Assembly (NCBI GenBank): GCA_905234455.1
Contig: CAJOIH010000008.1
Span: 1 to 56,228, forward strand
Direction of reading: 5' to 3'
From: an uncultured Bacteroidales bacterium
GTDB lineage: Bacteria > Bacteroidota > Bacteroidia > Bacteroidales > F082
DNA length: 56,228 nucleotides
Shown here: in pieces, positions 1 through 7,811 of the stretch
How the letters are laid out: every line of letters begins with the position of its first letter
Numbering within the stretch: the stretch's first letter is position 1
Made by a program: the position numbers and the translations under genes
Notes under the pieces: model-generated
What the model was told of the DNA's origin: nothing
Databases searched by the model: none
What the model saw: only the letters and a program-made list of their open reading frames with translations

Positions 1-18
1 CTCCTTGATTTTCAACCG

Positions 19-92
19 TCGGGGCAAAAGGATTCGAACCTTCGACCCCCTGCTCCCAAAGCAGGTGCGCTAGCCAACTGCGCCATACCCCG
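19..92 (-). tRNA. tRNA-Pro (anticodon UGG)
   Basis: On the minus strand the sequence folds as a complete cloverleaf. The acceptor stem pairs CGGGGTA with TGCCCCG (one T-G wobble), the discriminator base is A, and the T arm carries GGTTCGAATCC. The anticodon stem CCTGC/GCAGG encloses TTTGGGA, giving anticodon UGG. No CCA is encoded. It follows tRNA-Ser by 36 nt, with a terminator-like hairpin between them. Confidence 0.95.
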
Positions 93-93
93 A

Positions 94-123
94 AAAAAAG
101 ACGGCTTTGACACCGTCTTTTGA
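94..123 (-). terminator. Terminator-like hairpin in the tRNA spacer
   Basis: On the minus strand a perfect 9-bp stem AAAAGACGG/CCGTCTTTT with an 8-nt loop is followed by a run of T that ends directly at the first base of tRNA-Pro. It looks like an intrinsic terminator for tRNA-Ser, or a processing or attenuation hairpin. No separate promoter is visible for tRNA-Pro. Confidence 0.6.
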
Positions 124-128
124 ACCTG

Positions 129-217
129 CGGAGAAGGGGGGATTCGAACCCCCGGTACCCCTTGCGGGATACGACAGTTTAGCAAACTGTTGGTTTCAGC
201 CACTCACCCACCTCTCC
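129..217 (-). tRNA. tRNA-Ser (anticodon GCU)
   Basis: This is an 89-nt class II tRNA. The acceptor stem GGAGAGG pairs with CCTTCTCC, and the discriminator is G as usual for tRNA-Ser. The anticodon stem ACAGT/ACTGT encloses TTGCTAA, giving anticodon GCU. The long variable arm contains ATCCCGCAAGGGGT, and the T arm contains GGTTCGAATCC. No CCA is encoded. A good Bacteroidota promoter lies just upstream. Confidence 0.95.
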
Positions 218-238
218 AAGTGGTGCGAATTGCGAGTG

Positions 239-268
239 CAAAGATACGCCTTTTACCCGTATCCGCAA
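239..268 (-). promoter_or_regulatory. Promoter of the tRNA-Ser/tRNA-Pro unit
   Basis: On the minus strand TTG (268-266), a 19-nt spacer and TATCTTTG (246-239) match the Bacteroidota promoter TTTG-N19/21-TAnnTTTG. The expected transcription start is about 15 nt upstream of tRNA-Ser. Confidence 0.65.
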
Positions 269-314
269 CCATTTTTCTGATTTTTTTTCAAAGAAAAGAT
301 TAACAAGCTGATAA

Positions 315-557
315 TCAGCCTTCAAGCTCATCGTCGAAGAGTGCCAGCTGGTTCTCAGTGACGTAGAGCTCAGGCGGAATCTCGTACTCGTAGTTGCTGA
401 TGAACCGCGAAATGCACCGCTTGATCAGCTTGATGGGCGTGGTCTTGCGAGCCTTGCAGTAGTTCCTGAGGGAACGGTACTGGCCCTGCGAGAGCTTGAA
501 GGTGACCGCGTGATACTGGTAACTTCTCAGCGATCGCTTGTTTTTCTTTGCTTTCAT
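315..557 (-). CDS. Small basic protein, possible ribbon-helix-helix fold
   Basis: This is an 80-residue protein I do not recognise by name. The N-terminal third is rich in Lys and Arg. A short strand-like stretch (HAVTFKL, residues 18-24) is followed by two predicted amphipathic helices (SQGQYRSLRNYCKARKT and PIKLIKRCISRFIS). That is the strand-helix-helix order of Arc/MetJ ribbon-helix-helix DNA-binding proteins. The tail is acidic (LFDDELEG). The ATG at 557 overlaps the glmM stop codon as ATGA, so translation is probably coupled to glmM, and this decides the start over an upstream ATG. It is the last gene of the envelope operon. A DNA-binding role is inferred from the pattern only. Confidence 0.7.
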   Translation of the reverse strand: MKAKKNKRSLRSYQYHAVTFKLSQGQYRSLRNYCKARKTTPIKLIKRCISRFISNYEYEIPPELYVTENQLALFDDELEG

Positions 558-1936
558 TGTAGTATGTCTTTGCAACTCAATATCAATTGTGCGAAACGAT
601 CGGCCTCAGCCTCCGACTTGCCTTCGGAGTAGATGCGGATGATGGGCTCGGTGTTCGACTTGCGCAGATGCACCCAACCTTCCTCGAAGTCGATCTTCAC
701 GCCGTCGATGGTGGTCACCTGTTCGTTCTTGAACTTCTCGGCAAACTTGGCAAGGATGCCGTCCACATCCATGTCTGGAGTGAGTTGGATCTTGTTTTTC
801 GACATGAAGTAGGCCGGGTAGGTCTTCTTCAACTCGGAGCACTTGATGCGCTTCTCAGCCAGCTGGGTGAGGAAAAGGGCGGTGCCCACAAGGGCGTCGC
901 GGCCGTAGTGGATGGCGGGATAGATGACGCCTCCGTTGCCTTCGCCGCCAATCACAGCGCCCACTTCCTTCATCTTTTCCACCACGTTGACTTCGCCCAC
1001 AGCGGCAGCGGCGTATTGCTGTCCATAGGAACGGGTTACATCGCGCAAGGCACGGGTGGAGGAGAGGTTCGACACCGTCGGGCCAGGGGTATGCTTCAGT
1101 ACGAAGTCGGCCACTGACACCAGGGTGTATTCCTCGCCAAACAGCTCGCCGTCTTCCTTCACGAAGACCAGACGGTCGACGTCGGGGTCGACGACGACGC
1201 CGAAGTCACAGCCTTGCTCCTTCACGTAACGGCAGATGTCGGTGAGGTTCTGGGCCAACGGCTCAGGAGTATGGGCGAAGTTGCCCGTGGGCTCGCAGTT
1301 GAGTTCGAGGATGTCGTCGACGCCCAAGGCGCGTAGCATCTTCGGGATGGCGATGCCACCGGTGCTGTTGACGGCATCGACGGCGACCTTGAAATGGGCC
1401 TGCTTGATGACTTCCTTGTTCACCAGCGGCAGCTGGCAGACCATCTCCACGTGCTTGTCCATCCATCCGTCAACCTGCTGGTAGCTTCCGATCTTGTCGA
1501 TGGTCACGAATTCGAACTCGTCCTTGGCAGCCACATCGAGCAGCCATGCGCCTTCGGCGGCAGAGATGAACTCGCCTTTTTCGTTGAGGAGTTTCAAGGC
1601 ATTCCACTGTGCCGGGTTGTGGCTGGCGGTGAGGATGATGCCAGCGTCGGCCTTCAAGCCGGTGACGGCGATCTCAGTGGTCGGGGTGGTGCTCAGTCCG
1701 ATGTCGAGCACGTCGGCCCCCATGGCCTGCAAGGTGCCGCAAACCACCTGGTTGACGAAGAAACCCGACATGCGGGCGTCACGACCCACCACGATTCGGG
1801 GACGCTCGATGCCTTTGCGCTGGACGAACTTGACGAAAGCCGCGGTGAACTTCACCATGTCGATGGGGGTGAGGTTGTCGCCGGGAACACCACCGATGGT
1901 GCCGCGGATACCGGAAATGGATTTGATAAGTGTCAT
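554..1936 (-). CDS. glmM: Phosphoglucosamine mutase
   Basis: A cytoplasmic alpha-D-phosphohexomutase of about 460 residues. It would convert glucosamine-6-phosphate to glucosamine-1-phosphate for UDP-GlcNAc, feeding peptidoglycan and lipid A. Visible motifs are ISGIRGTIGG at the N terminus, the phosphoserine loop TASHNPAQ (Ser105), the metal loop DPDVDRL, the sugar-binding GEGNGG and the C-terminal phosphate loop KSNTEPIIR. Translation is taken from MTLIKSISG because family members begin there; an in-frame ATG 11 codons upstream is less likely. It starts 20 nt after the phosphomannomutase-TPR gene and overlaps the next small gene by ATGA. GlmS, which supplies its substrate, is encoded about 52 kb away in this window. 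Annotation as a related phosphomannomutase is possible, but GlmM fits best. Confidence 0.92.
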   Translation of the reverse strand: MTLIKSISGIRGTIGGVPGDNLTPIDMVKFTAAFVKFVQRKGIERPRIVVGRDARMSGFFVNQVVCGTLQAMGADVLDIGLSTTPTTEIAVTGLKADAGIILTASHNPAQWNALKLLNEKGEFISAAEGAWLLDVAAKDEFEFVTIDKIGSYQQVDGWMDKHVEMVCQLPLVNKEVIKQAHFKVAVDAVNSTGGIAIPKMLRALGVDDILELNCEPTGNFAHTPEPLAQNLTDICRYVKEQGCDFGVVVDPDVDRLVFVKEDGELFGEEYTLVSVADFVLKHTPGPTVSNLSSTRALRDVTRSYGQQYAAAAVGEVNVVEKMKEVGAVIGGEGNGGVIYPAIHYGRDALVGTALFLTQLAEKRIKCSELKKTYPAYFMSKNKIQLTPDMDVDGILAKFAEKFKNEQVTTIDGVKIDFEEGWVHLRKSNTEPIIRIYSEGKSEAEADRFAQLILSCKDILQ

Positions 1937-1956
1937 ATTGCTTTCATTGATTTTGA

Positions 1957-2379
1957 TTATTCGGGACATGACCTGACATAGTCGTCCATGTTCTCACGAC
2001 CGTCACGCTGGGCGGCGCGATAGTAGTAACAAGCCATGTCATAGTCGTTTTTGATGAAATAGATCCTGCCTAAGGTAAACTCGGCCTCCTGATAGCCGGG
2101 TCGGAGCTCCAGGGCCTTTTCCAAGTCGAGGATGGCTGAGTCGAACCTGTTTTGGTTGAACTTGGTGCAGGCACGGTAATAATAGGCTTCAGCGTTCTCC
2201 TTGTCGTATTTGATGGCCTCGGTGAAATAGGCCTCGGCTTCGGCGGAATGAGCGGTGTTGTACATGAGCGCCAAGCCTTTGTCGAAGGCGACACGCGATT
2301 TTTCGATGTTTTGGGCGCAGCCGGCAAAGAGCAGGCAGAACAGCAGCAGGCAGGAGAAGGTCTTGACGATGTCGGACAC
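1957..2379 (-). CDS. Possible nested TPR lipoprotein (GTG start)
   Basis: This is an alternative reading of the 3' part of the preceding gene. GTG at 2379 would start a 140-residue protein whose first 21 residues end in LFAGC, a normal distance from start to lipobox cysteine. The mature part has TPR-like repeats (EAEAYFTEAIKYDKENAEAY, then a unit beginning FDSAILDLEKAL) and ends in a Cys-Pro-Glu tail. If used, this gives an inner- or outer-membrane lipoprotein whose gene overlaps the end of the mutase gene in the same frame. No ATG is available nearby in any frame. The start is uncertain. Confidence 0.45.
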   Translation of the reverse strand: MSDIVKTFSCLLLFCLLFAGCAQNIEKSRVAFDKGLALMYNTAHSAEAEAYFTEAIKYDKENAEAYYYRACTKFNQNRFDSAILDLEKALELRPGYQEAEFTLGRIYFIKNDYDMACYYYRAAQRDGRENMDDYVRSCPE

Positions 2380-3699
2380 CTTCTTGATGACGTCCTTGAG
2401 CTTGTGCTCGTCCTTGGCCTCAGCCAGGAACCGGAGGTAAGGCTCGGTGTTCGATGGCCTGATGTTGAGCCACCAGTTGGGATAGTCGAGCCGGTAGCCG
2501 TCGAAGTCGAGATACCGCTCGGGCTTCTCGATGCCCGCGAAATGGTCGCGAACGGCGTCCATGGCTTCCTGCTTGCGCTCTAACTTGAAGTTGATCTCAC
2601 CTGAGTTGTGGTATTGCGAGATCTCGCTGACGATGGAGCTCATAGTGCGACCTTGGCGCTTGAACTCAGCCAGCAGGCGCAACACGATGGAGGCTGCCAG
2701 CAAGGCAGAGTCGGAGTAATAGAAGTCGCGGAAATAATAATGCCCGGCCAGCTCACCGCCATACACGCCGTCGAGTTCACGTAGTTTGAGGGCGGCATAG
2801 GCGCGACCCACACGCCAGGTCTCCACCTTGGCTTGATAGCGGTTGAGGTACTCCTGGATGGCGCGAGAGCTGCGGATGTCCTGCAATACGATGCCCTGTT
2901 CGTGACGTTGTCCAAGGAAATAGTTGCCCAAGAAGGCGATCATCAGGTCAGGGGAGATGAAGTTGCCCAGTTCGTCGATGAAGGTGATGCGGTCGGCGTC
3001 GCCGTCGAACAGCAAACCGATGTCGCACTTCTCTTTCTTGACCAAGGCTTTGATCTGCTCCTGGCTGACGGCCTCAAGCGGATTGGGTTCGTGGCTGGGG
3101 AAGTTGCCGTCGAGGGTGTCGTTGATGTAATGGGCTTGGCCGATGAGCTGGTGGACAAACAGCGATGACATGCCGCTACTGCAGTCGACAGCGATGTTCA
3201 AGTTGGAGAGGTCGCCTACAAAACCCTGTTGGAACTTCAGGTAGTCGTCTTTGACTTCCTTGTGGCGGATGGTGCCTTTCTTGGCGACGGGCACGCAGAC
3301 CTCGTCACTCTCCACGTAGGCTTCGAGACGGTTCAGACCCGTGTCGTAACCCACCGGCAAGGCGTTGGTCTTCGAGATCTTCAGTCCATTGTGGTGCTTG
3401 GGATTGTGCGAGGCGGTGATCATCACTGAGGCGTTGTAGCCGTATTTGGCAGTGCTCCAGTAGACCATCGGGGTGGTGGAGAGGCCGATCTCATCGACGT
3501 TGACACCACTGTCGGTGATGCCACGGGTCAGGTTGTCGAACAACGTGTCCGACGAAAGACGCATGTCGCGACCCACCAGCACGGTGTCCACGTCAAGGAT
3601 GCGATGCAGGAAGAAGCCGATGCGGTAAGCGATCTCCTCGTTGAGGTCAGTGCCCCATTCTCCACGAATATCGTATGCTTTAAATGCTTTCATAGTCAT
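1957..3699 (-). CDS. Phosphomannomutase/phosphoglucomutase fused in frame to a TPR lipoprotein
   Basis: Residues 1 to about 445 are a complete alpha-D-phosphohexomutase: AYDIRGEWG near the start, phosphoserine loop TASHNPKHHNG (Ser97), metal loop DGDADRI, sugar loop GGELAGHYY and phosphate loop RPSNTEPYLRF. It would interconvert mannose or glucose 6- and 1-phosphates in the cytoplasm. With no stop codon the frame continues into FSCLLLFCLLFAGC, a typical lipoprotein signal with lipobox Cys461, then about three TPR motifs to residue 580. A cytoplasmic enzyme and a lipoprotein are unlikely partners in one chain. Either a stop was lost or a nested start (GTG at 2379) makes the lipoprotein separately. 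The ATG at 3699 overlaps the mltG stop (ATGA); the ATG at 3693 fits family alignments equally well. Confidence 0.85.
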   Translation of the reverse strand: MTMKAFKAYDIRGEWGTDLNEEIAYRIGFFLHRILDVDTVLVGRDMRLSSDTLFDNLTRGITDSGVNVDEIGLSTTPMVYWSTAKYGYNASVMITASHNPKHHNGLKISKTNALPVGYDTGLNRLEAYVESDEVCVPVAKKGTIRHKEVKDDYLKFQQGFVGDLSNLNIAVDCSSGMSSLFVHQLIGQAHYINDTLDGNFPSHEPNPLEAVSQEQIKALVKKEKCDIGLLFDGDADRITFIDELGNFISPDLMIAFLGNYFLGQRHEQGIVLQDIRSSRAIQEYLNRYQAKVETWRVGRAYAALKLRELDGVYGGELAGHYYFRDFYYSDSALLAASIVLRLLAEFKRQGRTMSSIVSEISQYHNSGEINFKLERKQEAMDAVRDHFAGIEKPERYLDFDGYRLDYPNWWLNIRPSNTEPYLRFLAEAKDEHKLKDVIKKVSDIVKTFSCLLLFCLLFAGCAQNIEKSRVAFDKGLALMYNTAHSAEAEAYFTEAIKYDKENAEAYYYRACTKFNQNRFDSAILDLEKALELRPGYQEAEFTLGRIYFIKNDYDMACYYYRAAQRDGRENMDDYVRSCPE

Positions 3700-4721
3700 T
3701 GGATGTTTTTAAGTTTTCGGTGGTAGCGTTCCGCGTTGCGGTTGTGTTCGGTCAGGGTCTTGGCAAAGACATGATACCCTGAGAAGTCATCTTTTGCGCA
3801 AAAATAATAATAATTATGTTTTTCTGCATTCAAAACTGCATTTATTGATGCCAGCGAAGGGATGCAGATCGGTCCCGGAGGCAGTCCGGGATATTTATAG
3901 GTGTTGTAGGGCGAATCCACCTCCTTGTGCACATTGAGCACCCTTTTCAGACTGAAGTCGCCCACGGCGAACACCAGGGTGGGGTCCGCCTGAAGCAACC
4001 AGTTGTTTCTGTAACGGTTGAGGTACACTCCGGCAATCCTTGGCATCTCGTCGGTTTTGTTGGTCTCTTTGTCGACGATGGAAGCCAGAATGCTCACCTG
4101 GACAGGGGAGAGGTAGAGCTCCTTGGCTTTGTTGAGGCGTTCAGGGGTCCAATATTTGTCGTATTCTTTCTTCATTTTGTCGACAAACTGGGCGGCGCTG
4201 GTGTTCCAATAGAACTCATAGGTGTTGGGCAGGAACATCGCCGGTATGGTCAGCCAGTTGAAGCCGAGTTCCGACAGGACAGTGGCGTCGTCGAGATAGC
4301 TCACGATGGACATGGAGTCGGCCTCGATCTGTTCAGCGATGCGTCCGGCCAGCATGGGGATGTCACGCATGTTGTTGAAGGTGACCTTGACGGGCGTCTG
4401 GAGTCCCCCGTTGAGGATGTTGCACAGCTGACGATTGTTCATGCCGTTGCGCAAGACGTAGCGTCCGGGTTTCACGTGGTCGGGATAGTCCCTGCGACGG
4501 GCCCACCACTCGAAGCTGTCAGGGTTGGCGATGAGGCCATGGCTGTAGAGCGAGTCCTTCACTTGCTCGAAATCAGCTCCCGTGGGGATGTACAAAGAGA
4601 ACTCCTTGGGTTCCCCGACCACCACGTTGGGTTTCATAACGGCTTTGTAGATCCGAATGCCTGCCAAAATGGCAATGCCTATGATGACGGCGACAACCCC
4701 TATGATGATCTTTTTCTTCAT
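3696..4721 (-). CDS. mltG: Endolytic murein transglycosylase MltG (YceG-like)
   Basis: A 341-residue inner-membrane protein that would cleave nascent glycan strands and so set their length. Residues 4-27 form a single N-terminal membrane anchor (VVAVIIGIAILAGI), followed by a LysM-like region (SLYIPTGADFEQVKDSL). The catalytic YceG domain has ASIVDKETN with the conserved Glu of the KET motif, GVYLNRYR, LQADPTLVFAVG and the closing YPGLPPGPICIPS. The start at 4721 overlaps the GNAT stop as ATGA and places the membrane segment at the N terminus; longer readings add an Arg/Pro-rich stretch that is a frame artefact. The stop overlaps the next start, so GNAT, mltG and the mutase form one coupled operon. 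Confidence 0.93.
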   Translation of the reverse strand: MKKKIIIGVVAVIIGIAILAGIRIYKAVMKPNVVVGEPKEFSLYIPTGADFEQVKDSLYSHGLIANPDSFEWWARRRDYPDHVKPGRYVLRNGMNNRQLCNILNGGLQTPVKVTFNNMRDIPMLAGRIAEQIEADSMSIVSYLDDATVLSELGFNWLTIPAMFLPNTYEFYWNTSAAQFVDKMKKEYDKYWTPERLNKAKELYLSPVQVSILASIVDKETNKTDEMPRIAGVYLNRYRNNWLLQADPTLVFAVGDFSLKRVLNVHKEVDSPYNTYKYPGLPPGPICIPSLASINAVLNAEKHNYYYFCAKDDFSGYHVFAKTLTEHNRNAERYHRKLKNIQ

Positions 4722-5239
4722 GCCTTGTTGATGATTTGGTAAAACACCACGTCGAGGAAACCTTCTGGGGTCTTGATCCAGTCTTTGCGCCGACCGCCTT
4801 CCTCGAAGCCTAGTTTTCGAAAGAGATGGAGGCTCTCTTCGTTGGTGACGTCGACCAGGCAATGCACTTGGTGGACTAGGAGGTCGTTGAAGAGGTAGTC
4901 GAGGCAAAGCCGGAGTGCCGTGCCTGCCAGCCCCTTCCCACGATAGTTGCTCTCGATGAGGATTCCAACCCCGATGCGGCTGTTGACGGGGTCGTAGTCG
5001 AACAGATCGATGCTTCCCACAGGCAGTTCCTCTTCGTTGAGGCAAACCATGAGGCGTTGCTGCCGGTTACCCAGCAGGTCACTGTTGCCCAACAGGAACT
5101 GCTCTATCTGGAAGAGCGAAGTGGGACAGGCGGTTTCACTCACCCGCCATAGGCTCCTGTCGTTCTCCCATTGGTAGATCATGGGAGCGTCTTCAGGTTC
5201 GGCTATTCTTATAGAAATGTTTCCATCGGAAATGAACAT
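4718..5239 (-). CDS. GNAT-family N-acetyltransferase (RimJ/RimL type)
   Basis: A 173-residue protein with the GNAT fold. ISIRIAEPEDAPMIYQW is the usual first strand and helix. IGVGILIESNYRGKGLAGTAL carries the acetyl-CoA pyrophosphate loop R-G-K-G, and the region NEESLHLFRKLGFEEGG gives the family's closing N...LF.KLGF. It would move an acetyl group from acetyl-CoA to an amine; the substrate cannot be told. It is similar in layout to ribosomal-protein and spermidine acetyltransferases. ATG at 5239 is chosen because the conserved fold begins right after it, although an upstream ATG at 5323 is also open. It is the first gene of the envelope operon and overlaps mltG by ATGA. Confidence 0.88.
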   Translation of the reverse strand: MFISDGNISIRIAEPEDAPMIYQWENDRSLWRVSETACPTSLFQIEQFLLGNSDLLGNRQQRLMVCLNEEELPVGSIDLFDYDPVNSRIGVGILIESNYRGKGLAGTALRLCLDYLFNDLLVHQVHCLVDVTNEESLHLFRKLGFEEGGRRKDWIKTPEGFLDVVFYQIINKA

Positions 5240-5280
5240 GTGGCATGTTTTTTGATTATTACCTACGCGCCTTTTTTTGA

Positions 5281-5288
5281 CAAAAATA
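5281..5288 (-). promoter_or_regulatory. Candidate -7 box for the GNAT-mltG-glmM operon
   Basis: TATTTTTG on the minus strand matches TAnnTTTG, 41 nt before the GNAT ATG at 5239. The -33 element is weak. It supports 5239 as the GNAT start, because the longer reading would begin upstream of the promoter. Confidence 0.5.
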
Positions 5289-5356
5289 CACTTTTTGGTG
5301 CAATAAAGTTGAAAAAAGCGCATTAATTGACTAAGAAAACCGAAACAATTTTAAAT

Positions 5357-6826
5357 ATGCGTAAGAAAGAAATGAGGTTGGCCACCCTCAGTGTGGCCAT
5401 GATCGCTGTGGCCTTTCTGGGGATGACGGCCTGTGGAAACAAGACGACCGGTACCATGTCGCAAGTGGCAGAGACTACCGAGGTGGAACAAGTGCAGGAT
5501 GCCCAAGTCTACCGTACGGCCTTCTTGCCCACGGAAAACACTCCCGACTTCGTGGATGCGGCCGAGGCCAGCGTCAACGCCGTGGTGCACATCAAAACCA
5601 CCATCATACAGAAAACTTCTTCTTATTATGACTTCTTTGGGGCTTTCTGGGAGCACCTCTATGGCGTTCCGGGACAGACCCAGACCAACACCGTGGTGGC
5701 TTACGGCTCGGGTGTGGTGCTTTCGCCGGATGGGTTTATCGTCACCAACAACCACGTAGTGGAGGGCGCCAGCCAGGTTGAAGTCACCTTTAATAATAAG
5801 GTGGTCCTTCCTGCCACCATCATCGGCACCGACCCGTCGTCGGATTTGGCGCTGATCAAGGTCGAAGGCAGCGATTTCGACTATCTGGTGTTTGGCGATT
5901 CCGACAAGGTGAAAGTGGGTGAGTGGGTGCTTGCCGTGGGCAACCCCTTCAACCTCACTTCGACGGTCACCGCCGGCATCGTGAGCGCCAAGGCACGCAA
6001 CATAGGCATCCTGGGTGAAGGCAGCAACGTCGAGTCGTTCATCCAAACCGACGCTGCTGTCAACCGTGGCAACAGCGGCGGCGCACTAGTGAATACCCGG
6101 GGCGAGCTCATTGGCATCAATGCCGCCATCGCCTCGCATACGGGCTCCTACGAGGGCTACTCTTTCGCCATCCCGTCGAACATCGTCCGCAAAGTCGTTG
6201 ACGACCTGCTGATGTACGGCGAGACGCAACGGGCCTACCTGGGAATCCAGATTGCCGAGATGAATGCCGACCTGGCACAAAAGTCGGGCATGGGCGACAT
6301 CAAAGGCGTCTATGTGGCTGGTGCTTCCGAAGGCGGCGCCGCACAGAAGGCGGGGATCCGCGCTGGCGACGTGGTGGTCGGCATCAACGGCAACGACGTG
6401 AATACCACTACCCAGCTCACCGAAATCGTCAACCAATACCGTCCCGGCGACAAGATCAACGTCGACGTCATCCGTGAGGGAAGCCATCGCAGCTTCGAGG
6501 TGGGACTCCTCAACGAGGCGGGTTCGACCGACGTGGTCAAGAAAGGGGAGAGCTTCTACAATGCCACCTTCGGATTGGTGTTGCAGCCCATCAGCAAGGA
6601 GGAGATGAACAACCTGCGCATCAACAACGGACTCAAGATCGTGGAGATCCGTCAGGGAGCCTTCCAAGGCGCCGGCGTCGAAGGCTTTATCATCACCACC
6701 ATCAACGGCAAGGCAGTCAACTCAAAGAGCGAGTTGGAAGCCGCCCTCAAGAACCGCGGACGCAAGACCTATATCGAAGGATTGTATCCCAATGGCATGC
6801 GGATGACTTTTGAATATATCGACTAA
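5357..6826 (+). CDS. htrA: HtrA/Deg-family serine protease with two PDZ domains
   Basis: A 489-residue periplasmic protease and chaperone of the DegP/DegQ family. The N terminus is a hydrophobic signal ending LGMTAC, so a lipoprotein (Cys26) is possible. The trypsin-like domain has the full triad: His133 in TNNHVVEGA, Asp163 in SSDLALIKV and Ser240 in RGNSGGAL. PDZ1 begins at YLGIQIAEM, with GAAQKAGIRAGDVVVGING; PDZ2 includes GFIITTINGKAV. ATG at 5357 gives a proper signal peptide; an upstream ATG at 5327 would put residues before it. rpoD follows after 54 nt with no visible promoter between, so they may be cotranscribed. Its role would be envelope protein quality control. Confidence 0.93.
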   Translation: MRKKEMRLATLSVAMIAVAFLGMTACGNKTTGTMSQVAETTEVEQVQDAQVYRTAFLPTENTPDFVDAAEASVNAVVHIKTTIIQKTSSYYDFFGAFWEHLYGVPGQTQTNTVVAYGSGVVLSPDGFIVTNNHVVEGASQVEVTFNNKVVLPATIIGTDPSSDLALIKVEGSDFDYLVFGDSDKVKVGEWVLAVGNPFNLTSTVTAGIVSAKARNIGILGEGSNVESFIQTDAAVNRGNSGGALVNTRGELIGINAAIASHTGSYEGYSFAIPSNIVRKVVDDLLMYGETQRAYLGIQIAEMNADLAQKSGMGDIKGVYVAGASEGGAAQKAGIRAGDVVVGINGNDVNTTTQLTEIVNQYRPGDKINVDVIREGSHRSFEVGLLNEAGSTDVVKKGESFYNATFGLVLQPISKEEMNNLRINNGLKIVEIRQGAFQGAGVEGFIITTINGKAVNSKSELEAALKNRGRKTYIEGLYPNGMRMTFEYID

Positions 6827-6880
6827 ACACAACCAAAACAGCAAAGACCATAATCCTAGACTAAACAAACCAATTAAATT

Positions 6881-7735
6881 ATGAAACAACTGAAAATCTC
6901 TAAATCCATCACCAACCGTGATGCCGGCACCCTGGAGAAGTACCTTCAGGATATCGCCAAAGAAAAACTGATCACCCCCGAGGAGGAGGTTGAGCTCTCG
7001 CGCCGTATCAAGAGCGGCGACCAGGCGGCGTTGAGCCAGCTGGTGAGGGCCAACCTGCGTTTCGTGGTCTCGGTGGCCAAACAATATCAGAACCAGGGAC
7101 TGTCGCTCCAGGACCTCATCAACGAAGGCAACGTGGGCTTGATCAAGGCGGCCCAGCGGTTTGACGAGACCCGCGGCTTCAAATTCATCTCCTATGCCGT
7201 GTGGTGGATCCGCCAGTCCATCCTGCAAGCCGTGGCCGAACAGGCCCGTACCATCAGGCTTCCCCTGAACCAGGTGGGCGCCGTCAGCAAGATGAAGAAA
7301 ACTGCGGCCATGCTCGAACAGGAATACCAACGCAAGCCCTCCACCGAAGAACTTGCCAAGGAACTCGACATGCCCGAGGCCAAGGTGCGCGCCCTGATGG
7401 GGATGAACATGCACCAGATCTCGACCGATGCGCCTCTCGACGATGACGAGGATGGCAACTTCCTCGATGTGTATATCGACCAAAGCTCCGTCGCCACCGA
7501 CGAAGCTGTGGAGAACGAGTCTGACAACAACGCCATCCAACGTTCGCTGGAAGCACTGTCCGACAAGGAACGCGAAGTCATCAAGATGTACTATGGCATC
7601 GGTACGCCTCGTGAGTATTCACTCGATGAGATCGCCCTTGCCATGGGCATCTCGCGCGAACGTACCCGTCAGATCAGAGACCGCGCCCTGAAACGCCTGA
7701 AGAGCGATTTTTCGCTGCGTACGATATTTAATTGA
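6881..7735 (+). CDS. rpoD: Primary RNA polymerase sigma factor RpoD (sigma-70, Bacteroidota type)
   Basis: A 284-residue short primary sigma factor, the size usual in Bacteroidota, where region 1.1 is missing. It starts MKQLKISKSITNRDAGTLEKY, then region 1.2 (ITPEEEVELSRRI), region 2 (LRFVVSVAKQYQNQGLSLQD, LINEGNVGLIKAAQRFDETR, YAVWWIRQSI), region 3 (EQARTIRLPLNQ) and region 4 (LSDKEREVIKMYYGI, then a helix-turn-helix SLDEIALAMGISRERTRQIR). It would recognise the TAnnTTTG promoters seen all over this window. An acidic stretch DDDEDGNFLDVY sits between regions 3 and 4. Confidence 0.96.
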   Translation: MKQLKISKSITNRDAGTLEKYLQDIAKEKLITPEEEVELSRRIKSGDQAALSQLVRANLRFVVSVAKQYQNQGLSLQDLINEGNVGLIKAAQRFDETRGFKFISYAVWWIRQSILQAVAEQARTIRLPLNQVGAVSKMKKTAAMLEQEYQRKPSTEELAKELDMPEAKVRALMGMNMHQISTDAPLDDDEDGNFLDVYIDQSSVATDEAVENESDNNAIQRSLEALSDKEREVIKMYYGIGTPREYSLDEIALAMGISRERTRQIRDRALKRLKSDFSLRTIFN

Positions 7736-7740
7736 CCTCG

Positions 7741-7773
7741 TTTGCTTTTTTATCCAATAAATTCTTATTTTTG
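7741..7773 (+). promoter_or_regulatory. Promoter of gap
   Basis: TTTG at 7741-7744 and TATTTTTG at 7766-7773 are 21 nt apart, a close match to the Bacteroidota consensus. The box ends 38 nt before the gap ATG. Confidence 0.7.
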
Positions 7774-7811
7774 CAGGAAGAAATCTAGTATTCACCTAAA
7801 AATAAGATCTT

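Noticed and set aside
307..319. Palindrome GCTGATAATCAGC at the end of the small RHH-like gene
   Set aside because: It overlaps the stop codon and is not followed by a T run, so it is too weak to call as a terminator.
587..1981. Open frames on the plus strand opposite glmM
   Set aside because: They are mirror frames of a GC-rich gene; the minus strand has clear GlmM motifs and the plus-strand products show none.
3696..5045. A longer mltG reading from 5045
   Set aside because: The extra 108 residues are Arg/Pro-rich, overlap the GNAT gene in another frame, and would bury the membrane anchor.
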